A DNA stretch of 64,000 nucleotides from positions 1 to 64,000 of the forward strand of contig JBNGDP010000003.1 of NCBI GenBank assembly GCA_049975345.1. The letters are read 5' to 3'. Shown in pieces: positions 34,517 to 41,029 of the stretch. The notes under the pieces are model-generated. The model had not been told where the DNA came from and searched no databases. It was given only the letters and a program-made list of their open reading frames with translations. Position 1 is the first letter of the stretch. Each line of letters opens with the position of its first letter. The position numbers and the translations under genes were made by a program. The DNA is from Oceanipulchritudo sp049975345. Lineage in GTDB: Bacteria > Verrucomicrobiota > Verrucomicrobiia > Opitutales > Oceanipulchritudinaceae.

Positions 34517-35602
34517 TCAACCGGCCTGTCCCAGCTCGGCCATGATCAGGTCGGTGATCTGCCGCACCAGGGCGTCGGCCTCCGCTTTTTCATGGGAGGT
34601 GACCGGCGGGTTGGAGGCAACCGGGAGATTGGTGCAGACCACACCCGGGCGGAATTCGCTGTTGTCGCACAGTTCGCATTCCTTCCAGGTTTCGCGCTTG
34701 TCGGACATCCCGAGGGTCTTGCGCAACTCGATCAGCTCACGGGCCTGACCGGTGGTGATGGTTTTCAGCCCGTTGCCGAGATGGGAGGCGATCCAGATGG
34801 TCTTGCAGTAGGCATCGGTGTTTTCCATCTTCCAGTAGGCATCCTCGATGTGGTCGCCCCAGGTGATGACCCCGTGGTTGACCATGAGAATGGCGTGGTG
34901 ATCGGCCGCCACCTTGCCCACGGCCTCGGCATTGGCCGGCGACCCGGGGGTCTGGTACTCGGCCATGCCCACCTGCCCGAGAAAGACTTCCGCCTCGGGA
35001 ATCATGCAGGTTGGGGGGCGGACGTTGGCCACGGCATAGGCGGTGGCATGCGGGGGATGGGCGTGACAGGTGGCCCGGGCCTTCGGCTGGTTGCGGTAAA
35101 TCGCAAGGTGGGTCATGCATTCGCTGGTCCGCTTGAATGTACCGGCCAGCTGTTTGCCGTCAAAGTCGACAAGGGAAATGGTTTCCGGGGTCATGAATCC
35201 CTTGGAAATCAGCGTCTGGGTGGTCAGGAAGAGGTTCTTCCCGACCCGGACCACCAGGTTGCCGCCGTTACCGTCGACATAATCCTTCTCCCACATGCGG
35301 CGCCCGATATCACACATGCGGGCCTTGATGGATTCAATCTCCGGGGAATGGAAGAAGGCCTGCAGGCCCTCCGGGGTGGAGGGATCCTCGCGGGCCTCCC
35401 AGCGGAAGACATAGTCGGGCAGGACCGGCTCGCCGTCCGCCACGGTGGCGGGGGTGCTTCCCCTGGAGGAAAGGGCGGCCGCGCCCTTGACGAGATCGCG
35501 GGCGGAAGGGGTGAGGATGGCGCCCTTGGGGAGGTCCGCGACCTTTTTCCCGGCGCCGATCCATTCCTGGATGTCCTTTTCAGTGTAAACACGCTTGGCC
35601 AT
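34517..35602 (-). CDS. Class II aldolase (L-fuculose/L-rhamnulose-phosphate aldolase-like), microcompartment-targeted
   Basis: The 361-residue protein is longer than stand-alone fuculose-phosphate aldolases (about 215). The catalytic domain (about 95-300) carries the zinc ligands in ATCHAHPPHATAYAV and the third His in LMVNHGVITWGDHIEDAYW. The extensions are an N-terminal segment (VYTEKDIQEWIGAGKKVA) and a C-terminal amphipathic helix (DALVRQITDLIMAELGQ) typical of microcompartment encapsulation peptides. A Cys-rich stretch (CELCDNSEF.. VVCTN) precedes that helix. It should release dihydroxyacetone phosphate and L-lactaldehyde from the sugar phosphate. Confidence 0.9.
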   Translation of the reverse strand: MAKRVYTEKDIQEWIGAGKKVADLPKGAILTPSARDLVKGAAALSSRGSTPATVADGEPVLPDYVFRWEAREDPSTPEGLQAFFHSPEIESIKARMCDIGRRMWEKDYVDGNGGNLVVRVGKNLFLTTQTLISKGFMTPETISLVDFDGKQLAGTFKRTSECMTHLAIYRNQPKARATCHAHPPHATAYAVANVRPPTCMIPEAEVFLGQVGMAEYQTPGSPANAEAVGKVAADHHAILMVNHGVITWGDHIEDAYWKMENTDAYCKTIWIASHLGNGLKTITTGQARELIELRKTLGMSDKRETWKECELCDNSEFRPGVVCTNLPVASNPPVTSHEKAEADALVRQITDLIMAELGQAG

Positions 35603-35607
35603 AAAAA

Positions 35608-35910
35608 TCAGCTTGGGTTGAGTGGTTTCCAGAAAACTTGATCAAGGATTGCCGCGTTGTAGGCATCGCACGGAGTCGGGGAAGCAAACGGGGCCGCCGC
35701 CTCGCCCCCGTCGGTGTAGCCGACCAGGTCGTTCTCGGTCGCGCCCAGGCGGTCGTATAGGACGAGGCTGTTGCCCTTCGGCAGCGCCCCGCCGGGACCG
35801 ATCACCGGGGAATCCGGACGGCAGGGAATCCCGATCAGGAAGCGGCCTCCCGCGTAGGCCGGATCCGCCACATTGAGGGTCACGCGACCGATGATCCGCG
35901 CGAACCTCAT
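35608..35910 (-). CDS. Microcompartment pentameric vertex protein (EutN/CcmL, BMC-P)
   Basis: The 100-residue protein opens with MRFARIIGRVTLNV and contains GRFLIGIPC, LVLYDRLGATENDLV and AAILDQVFW, the pattern of EutN/CcmL vertex proteins, which form pentamers that cap the shell corners. It overlaps the next vertex gene by four bases. An acidic insertion (GYTDGGEAAAPF) replaces the usual short loop. Confidence 0.9.
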   Translation of the reverse strand: MRFARIIGRVTLNVADPAYAGGRFLIGIPCRPDSPVIGPGGALPKGNSLVLYDRLGATENDLVGYTDGGEAAAPFASPTPCDAYNAAILDQVFWKPLNPS

Positions 35911-36191
35911 GCCGGCACCTCCCCGGCGGTCTCGACTTCATCCAACACCGCGATGGTCATGTAGCGCGCGGGGGAATGAGGATCCCCGATCTTTTCCCGG
36001 ACGCTTTTCCCGTCGCTGGTGATGAGGACGTGCTGATACTGGCCCGCGCCGAGGCAGTCCAGGCAGAGGACCGGAAGCCCGTCCTCCTCGCCCGCCTCGT
36101 TGACGGGCTGACAGACGAGAAGGCGCCATCCCTTCAAACTGGGATGCCGGATCGTGCTCACCGCACTGCCTTCTACCCTTCCAATCAGCAT
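35907..36191 (-). CDS. Microcompartment pentameric vertex protein (EutN/CcmL, BMC-P)
   Basis: The 94-residue second vertex protein has MLIGRVEGSAVSTIRHPSLK, LLVCQPV, LCLDCLGAGQYQHVLITSDG and YMTIAVLDEVE. It is closer to the canonical EutN pattern than its neighbour. PV-type loci carry three different vertex genes, as here (with 37776). Upstream (36192-36241) is a short tandem of taatcc units. Confidence 0.92.
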   Translation of the reverse strand: MLIGRVEGSAVSTIRHPSLKGWRLLVCQPVNEAGEEDGLPVLCLDCLGAGQYQHVLITSDGKSVREKIGDPHSPARYMTIAVLDEVETAGEVPA

Positions 36192-36203
36192 ATCTTCAAT
36201 ATC

Positions 36204-36226
36204 TAAATCCTAATCCTAATCCCAAT
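36204..36226. repeat. Short tandem (cctaat)n
   Basis: Three to four hexamer units (aatcctaatcctaatccc) lie in the intergenic gap between a vertex gene and pduP. A similar run occurs at 33253-33265 beside the dispersed repeat. Confidence 0.6.
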
Positions 36227-36241
36227 CCCTGATTCCATCCC

Positions 36242-37702
36242 CTAGATCATCGACAAACTGTCCACCATGACGCACCTGCGCTTGCGGGTGAAGGTGTCCG
36301 GGGTGGTGATTCCCTCCCCCGTGGTCGTGGCGACGGAGAAGCTCGCGTAGCCCTCCCCCCCGCTGCCGAGGCCGGCCACGCAGGGACCGTTCTTCACAAA
36401 GAGGGTCGATTCCAAAGCCCGCGCCATCTTCGTCATGTTGATGACGTTGAGGGAATGGATCATCGACGAATGCTTGTATCCATGTTCCGCCACCTTGGCC
36501 AGTTCGATGCCCTGGTCGACGTTGTCGACGGGGATGACGGGAAGCATCGGCATCATCTGCTCCTCGACCACGAAGAGGTGATCGGGGCTCGTCTCCGCGT
36601 ACAGCATCGGGCAGTCCGCGGGAACCTGCAGGCCGGCGGCATCCGCCAGCACCTTCGCGTCCCGGCCGAGGATGCCCCGGTTCACAACCGGGGCCGAACA
36701 GCCGCCCCCGTCGCCCTTGAAGGTGAAGGCCTCGCCGGTCAGCTTTTCCAGTTGGTTCTCGTTCAGCCTGCGGGCTCCGGCGGCCTCGAACGCCCGCAGG
36801 AAATCCTTGTAGACCGACTTGACGACAAAGACCTCCTTTTCCCCGATACAGAGGAGATTGTTGTCGTAGCCCCCGCCGAGGATGATCGATTCGGCGGCCT
36901 TGCGCAGGTCGGCGGTCTCGTCCACCAGCACGGGCGGATTGCCCGGCCCGGCGCAGACGGCCCGCTTTCCGGATTTCATGGCCGCCTTGACGATGCCGGG
37001 GCCCCCGGTCACGCAGAGGAGCTTCACCTGCTCGTTTCGGCAGATCGCCTCAAAGGACTCGAGGGTCGGGGTCTCGATGATGGTCACGATATTCTCGATA
37101 CCGGTTTCCTTGCGGATCGCCTCGTTGAAGGACTGGATCGCCGTCACGGCGCACTTCGCCCCGCCCGGATGGGCGTTGAAGACGACGGCGTTGCCCGCGG
37201 CCACCATGCTGACAATGTTGCAGGCGATCGTGGGAATGGAATGCGTCACCGGGGTGATCGCCCCGATCACCCCGAACGGGCAGTTCTCCTCAAGCGTGAT
37301 CCCGTGGTCGCCGCTCATCCCGTAAGGGCTCAGCCACTCCGTTCCCGGCAGGTTCGGGATTCCCAGCAACTTCTCGATCTTGTGGTCGAGGCGTCCAATC
37401 CGGGTCTCCTCCAGTTCCAGCCGGCCCCACTCCGTGGCCCGGTCGTGACACATCCGCTTGATGATCTGGACGATCTTCTCGCGCCCGGCCAGCCCGAGTT
37501 TCGCCAGTTGTTCATAGGCCCCCTGGGCCGCCTCGATGGCTGCGTCGGCCTCTTCAAAGACGCCCCGTTTTCCTTTCGTGAAACGTCTTCCCGAGGGCAC
37601 CGGAGCCGTTGCGGGGGCCTCCTTCCGGGCTCCCTCCACGCCGCTCTCCTGCAGGCGCTGCATCACCTCTTCCACAATCGATTTGATCTTTGCTGAATCC
37701 AT
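36242..37702 (-). CDS. pduP: CoA-acylating aldehyde dehydrogenase (PduP-like), microcompartment-targeted
   Basis: The 486-residue enzyme oxidises the lactaldehyde- or propionaldehyde-type product to acyl-CoA inside the shell. Residues 1-18 (MDSAKIKSIVEEVMQRLQ) form an encapsulation-peptide helix joined by an Ala/Pro-rich linker to the catalytic domain. The fold is marked by FNAHPGGAKCAVTAI, LLCVTGGPGIVKAAM and the catalytic Cys in RAVCAGPGNPPVLVDETAD. It lies among the shell genes, as in the PV-type locus of Planctomyces limnophilus. Confidence 0.93.
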   Translation of the reverse strand: MDSAKIKSIVEEVMQRLQESGVEGARKEAPATAPVPSGRRFTKGKRGVFEEADAAIEAAQGAYEQLAKLGLAGREKIVQIIKRMCHDRATEWGRLELEETRIGRLDHKIEKLLGIPNLPGTEWLSPYGMSGDHGITLEENCPFGVIGAITPVTHSIPTIACNIVSMVAAGNAVVFNAHPGGAKCAVTAIQSFNEAIRKETGIENIVTIIETPTLESFEAICRNEQVKLLCVTGGPGIVKAAMKSGKRAVCAGPGNPPVLVDETADLRKAAESIILGGGYDNNLLCIGEKEVFVVKSVYKDFLRAFEAAGARRLNENQLEKLTGEAFTFKGDGGGCSAPVVNRGILGRDAKVLADAAGLQVPADCPMLYAETSPDHLFVVEEQMMPMLPVIPVDNVDQGIELAKVAEHGYKHSSMIHSLNVINMTKMARALESTLFVKNGPCVAGLGSGGEGYASFSVATTTGEGITTPDTFTRKRRCVMVDSLSMI

Positions 37703-37710
37703 TTTCTGGT

Positions 37711-37790
37711 CCCTGGTCCCTCGTCCTTCGTCCTTCGTCCTTTGTCCTTTGTCCTTAGTCCTTAGTCCCGAGTCCTTAGTCCCGAGCGTT
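37711..37790. repeat. Heptamer repeat array (ccttcgt/ccttagt), one-sided
   Basis: About ten units of gtcctt[ta]g/gtccttcg in one orientation fill the gap between pduP and the upstream vertex gene and run into the last codons of the latter (NARD, stop). The unit is the same as in the inverted array at 30364-30452. Confidence 0.75.
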
Positions 37791-38087
37791 GTACGCCGTC
37801 TTCCCGAGGACCTCGACGCGGTCGACGATGCCGACCACGGCGGCGTCCACCGGGAGCGCCTTGAGGCCGCTGGCCTGGCGGGCGCTGCTTCCCTGGCAGA
37901 AGAGGACCCACTCGTCCTTGCCGGCCCCGAGGGAGTCGACGGCCACGATGGTGTTCTGCCCGGGCCTGAATTTCGCGGGATCCGACTCCTCCACCAGCAT
38001 GGGACGCAGAAGGAGCAGCTTGCGCCCCTTCATGGCCTCGTCCTTTTTGGTGGAAACGACGGATCCGATCACCCGTGCGAGGAACAT
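37776..38087 (-). CDS. Microcompartment pentameric vertex protein (EutN/CcmL, BMC-P)
   Basis: The 103-residue third vertex protein has MFLARVIGSVVSTKKDEAMK, KLLLLRPML, IVAVDSLGAGKDEWVLFCQG and AAVVGIVDRVEV, a classical EutN/CcmL sequence. Its last residues are encoded in the heptamer repeat array. It is separated from the BMC-H gene before it by 12 bp. Confidence 0.94.
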   Translation of the reverse strand: MFLARVIGSVVSTKKDEAMKGRKLLLLRPMLVEESDPAKFRPGQNTIVAVDSLGAGKDEWVLFCQGSSARQASGLKALPVDAAVVGIVDRVEVLGKTAYNARD

Positions 38088-38099
38088 CCCGGCTCCTCC

Positions 38100-38399
38100 T
38101 TATTTCTTGGAGGCCGCGCGGGCCTCCTGCGGAAGAATGGAAAAGACCTCGTCCGCGGGGCGGGGAATCACCTGGACGCTGACGACCTCACCGACGGCTT
38201 CGGCCGCCTGGGCGCCCGCCTCGATGGCCGCCTTGACGGCCGCGACATCGCCGGTCACGGTTGCCGTGACAAGGGCGCTGCCCACCTGCTTGAGCGGTCC
38301 CACCAGCTCGACGTTCGCCGCCTTGAGCATGGCGTCCGTGCCCTGAACGAGGGCCACCAGTCCGCGTGTTTCCAATAGTCCGATTGCTTTGCTAGCCAT
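38100..38399 (-). CDS. Microcompartment hexameric shell protein (BMC-H)
   Basis: The 99-residue BMC-H protein (MASKAIGLLETRGLVALVQG, VTGDVAAVKAAIEAGAQAAE, VSVQVIPRPADEVF) forms the hexagonal tiles of the shell facets. A short charged tail (PQEARAASKK) extends past the usual end. It is the most divergent of the three hexamer genes in its pore-side loop (ELVGPLKQVGSALVTA). Confidence 0.95.
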   Translation of the reverse strand: MASKAIGLLETRGLVALVQGTDAMLKAANVELVGPLKQVGSALVTATVTGDVAAVKAAIEAGAQAAEAVGEVVSVQVIPRPADEVFSILPQEARAASKK

Positions 38400-38425
38400 G
38401 ATATTTTCTTTCGTTTGTTGAAGGA

Positions 38426-39628
38426 TTAGCCCGCCGTGCCGGCGGTTGCTTGTTTGTTGAGGGTTCTCAAGGTTTCCCGGGCCACGACCAATTCCTCGTT
38501 GGTGGGGATGACGAGGATCCGCACACGACTGTCCGTGGCCGAGAGGTCCCGCTCCCCGGAGGCGCCGGAGGTGTTGGCGGAGGGGTCGAGCCGGATGCCG
38601 AAGGACTCCAGCCCTTCGCAGACCGCCGCCCGCAGGTCCGCCTGGTTTTCGCCGATGCCGGCGGTAAAGACAATGGCCTCGAGACCGCCCATCTGGAAGG
38701 CGAAGGCGCCGATCCAGTGGCGGATGGAGTCCACGAGAAAATCAAGAGCCAGCCGGGCGCGGCTGTTTCCGGAATCCGCCGCCTCGCGGATGTCCCGGAG
38801 ATCATTGCTCACCCCGCTCAGGCCGAGGAGTCCGGATTCACGGGTCAAGGCGGCAAGGGCCTCCTCCATGGTCATGCCAAGCTCCCCGCAGGCCATGGGA
38901 ATGGCCATCGAGTCGAGGTCCCCCACCCGGTTGTTTTGCGGCAGGCCGCTCTGCGGCGACAGCCCCATGCTGGTGCCGACGGCAACCCCGTTGCGAATCC
39001 CCGTGACCGAACTGCTCCCCCCGAGATGACAGGAGACCACCCGCAGGGGCGGTCCCTCCGGTTCCTCACCGGGACCGTCGACGTAGAGCCCGCGCACCCG
39101 GTCCGCCACGTCGGTGCGCCCGAGAAACTCCGCGCTCCGCCCGGCGATGAACTTGTGGCTGGCCCCGTGGAACCCGTAGCGCCGGATGCCCGCCTCGTAC
39201 CAGCTTTCCGGCACCGCATACCGCTTCGCGTGCTCCGGAACCCACTGGTAAAAGCTGGTCTCGAAAAGCGCCACCAGGCGGGCCCGGGTCAGGCGGCGGA
39301 ATTGGCGGATCCCGTTGGCGTAGGCCGGGTTGTGCGCCGGGGCAATCCGCGCCAGCCCGTCCAGGGCCTCGAGGACACGGTCGTCCGCCTCCACGCAGCC
39401 GGAAAGGTTCCGGCCCAGGACGGTCTTGAAACCAACCGCGTCCAGGTCGTCGACATTCTCCAGGTGCCCGTCCGCAACCAGGCCCTCCAGGGCCGCCTCG
39501 ATCACCGCCCCGAAATCCTCCACCCGCTCATACCCGCCCTTGGCCAGGGCGCGTTCGTCGCGGCCGTCCATGGAGAACAGACGGTACTTGAAGGATGTGG
39601 ACCCCAGGTTGGCGACCAGTATCTTCAT
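38426..39628 (-). CDS. ackA: Acetate kinase family enzyme of the microcompartment locus
   Basis: The 400-residue enzyme converts acyl phosphate to acid with formation of ATP. ASKHA-fold motifs are NLGSTSFKYRLF (phosphate 1, in place of the usual NAGSSSLK), FHGASHKFIAGR, VSCHLGGSSSVTGIRNG (phosphate 2) and VFTAGIGENQADLRAAV (adenosine). In this operon it would act on the acyl phosphate made by PduL, giving substrate-level ATP. It has no encapsulation-peptide-like extension, so it probably acts outside the shell. Confidence 0.92.
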   Translation of the reverse strand: MKILVANLGSTSFKYRLFSMDGRDERALAKGGYERVEDFGAVIEAALEGLVADGHLENVDDLDAVGFKTVLGRNLSGCVEADDRVLEALDGLARIAPAHNPAYANGIRQFRRLTRARLVALFETSFYQWVPEHAKRYAVPESWYEAGIRRYGFHGASHKFIAGRSAEFLGRTDVADRVRGLYVDGPGEEPEGPPLRVVSCHLGGSSSVTGIRNGVAVGTSMGLSPQSGLPQNNRVGDLDSMAIPMACGELGMTMEEALAALTRESGLLGLSGVSNDLRDIREAADSGNSRARLALDFLVDSIRHWIGAFAFQMGGLEAIVFTAGIGENQADLRAAVCEGLESFGIRLDPSANTSGASGERDLSATDSRVRILVIPTNEELVVARETLRTLNKQATAGTAG

Positions 39629-39663
39629 TCAGTGTAGCGGGAATTCCCTTACACGCAACGGGC

Positions 39664-39939
39664 TCAGATGGCCTTGTTGAGCTTGCTCAGCTCGTCGTGC
39701 GGGCGCGGGATCACCTGTACGCTGACCACCTCGCCGACCGCGTTGGCGGCCTCGGCCCCGGCTTCCACCGCCGCCTTCACCGCCGCCACGTCACCGCGGA
39801 AGAACGCCGTCACGAGGCCGCTGCCCACCTTTTCCCAGCCGGACATGCTGACATCCGCCGCCTTCAGGGCCGCGTCCGTCGCCTCCAGCAGGGTGATGAG
39901 CCCCTTTGTTTCTATCATTCCAAGTGCTTGTGAAGCCAT
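39664..39939 (-). CDS. Microcompartment hexameric shell protein (BMC-H)
   Basis: The 91-residue BMC-H domain protein has ALGMIETKGLITLLEATDA, SGLVTAFFRGDVAAVKAAVE and VVSVQVIPRPHDEL. It is the same fold and nearly the same length as its neighbours at 38100 and 39970; the three differ mainly around the pore loop and the tail, so they are paralogues rather than recent duplicates. Confidence 0.96.
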   Translation of the reverse strand: MASQALGMIETKGLITLLEATDAALKAADVSMSGWEKVGSGLVTAFFRGDVAAVKAAVEAGAEAANAVGEVVSVQVIPRPHDELSKLNKAI

Positions 39940-39969
39940 TTTTGTTTTTCCTTTCCCTGTATCGACGGG

Positions 39970-40239
39970 TTATACCTCAAAATGTTTCAGCAGGTCGGGA
40001 TGGGGGCGCGGGATGACGTGCGACGCCACCAGTTCCCCTACCCGTTGTGCCGCCTCCGCGCCGGCCTCCACGGCCGCCTTGACGCTGCCCACGTCGCCCT
40101 TGACCAGGACGGTGATGAAACCGCCGCCGATCTGTACTGTCTTGACCAGGCTGACGCTGGCTGCCTTGACCGTGGCGTCACTGGCTTCCACTGCGCCGGT
40201 AAACCCCTTGGTCTCGACCAATCCGAGTGATTCATTCAT
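39970..40239 (-). CDS. Microcompartment hexameric shell protein (BMC-H)
   Basis: The 89-residue BMC-H protein has LGLVETKGFTGAVEASDATV, VQIGGGFITVLVKGDVGSVK and LVASHVIPRPHPDLLKHF. The pore segment has three glycines (QIGGGF), unlike the other two hexamer proteins, which suggests a different conductance for metabolites. It is the first shell gene after pduL. Confidence 0.95.
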   Translation of the reverse strand: MNESLGLVETKGFTGAVEASDATVKAASVSLVKTVQIGGGFITVLVKGDVGSVKAAVEAGAEAAQRVGELVASHVIPRPHPDLLKHFEV

Positions 40240-40279
40240 GATTGTATACCTCTTTGTTGTTGGTTGATTTTGAAAAAAA

Positions 40280-40948
40280 CTACTTCAGCAGCTCGACCGG
40301 TGTATCCGGGCCCAGCCCGCAGGCGTTGCCCTCGTCCGTGTCGATGTGCACCTCCAGCTTGAAGCTCGGGTCCACCCGGGCCAGGAGGCGGTCGAAGGTC
40401 ACGCCCAGTTCGCCCCCCACTTTCAACTTCATCATGTCGCCGGTCTTGACCCCGTGGAATTCTCCGTCCTCCGGGCTGAGATGGGCGTGCGGGGCCGCCC
40501 GGATCACACCCTCCTCCATTTCAAAGAATCCATTGGGGCCCATCAGCATGCAGCCGGGCGTCCCCTTGATGTCCCCGGATGCGCGCACCGGAATCTGGAA
40601 ACCGAGGGCGATGGCGTCGGTGAAGGCCAGTTCCACCTGGTTCAGCGTCCGGCAGGGACCCAGAATGCGCAGGTTGGAGATGACACGGCTGCGGGGGCCG
40701 ACCAGGGTAACCGTCTCCCTGGCCGCAAACTGCCCTTCCTGGTAGAGCCATTTCATCGGCGTCAGCTTGTGCCCCGGACCGAAAAGGGCTTCCACAGCCT
40801 CCTGGGTCAGGTGGCAGTGACGGGCGCTCACGTTCACCACCAGCGGGTTCGGCGGTGCCTCCGCCGACGGGGTCGCGGCGAGGCCCATCTGGCGGTAAAC
40901 CACCTCGGATACCAGCTTTTCTACAAGGGTGCGGTTTGGTTGCGGCAT
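40280..40948 (-). CDS. pduL: Phosphate acyltransferase PduL, microcompartment-targeted
   Basis: The 222-residue enzyme exchanges CoA for phosphate on acyl-CoA, recycling CoA within the shell. The N-terminal helix NRTLVEKLVSEVVYRQMG is an encapsulation peptide followed by a Pro/Ala linker. The two PTAC domains carry zinc ligands in NVSARHCHLT and APHAHLSPEDG, plus LRILGPCRTLNQVELAFTDA and EVHIDTDEGNACGLG. It is the first gene of the BMC operon. Confidence 0.95.
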   Translation of the reverse strand: MPQPNRTLVEKLVSEVVYRQMGLAATPSAEAPPNPLVVNVSARHCHLTQEAVEALFGPGHKLTPMKWLYQEGQFAARETVTLVGPRSRVISNLRILGPCRTLNQVELAFTDAIALGFQIPVRASGDIKGTPGCMLMGPNGFFEMEEGVIRAAPHAHLSPEDGEFHGVKTGDMMKLKVGGELGVTFDRLLARVDPSFKLEVHIDTDEGNACGLGPDTPVELLK

Positions 40949-40994
40949 GCTATGCGTGGGATGAAAATTGCAACTTTTGAAAGATTTTGGTAGT

Positions 40995-41023
40995 TTTCAA
41001 CCATTATCAACCAAACCTGTCAA
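40995..41023 (-). promoter_or_regulatory. Candidate promoter/operator of the microcompartment operon
   Basis: On the minus strand a consensus -35 TTGACA (41023-41018) lies 70-75 bases before the pduL start. It is followed by two GGTTGA direct repeats ten bases apart (41012-41007 and 41002-40997), a layout typical of AraC-type or similar activator sites. The -10 region (ttgaaa) is weak, which fits activator dependence. No regulator gene is adjacent. Confidence 0.35.
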
Positions 41024-41029
41024 GAAAAT

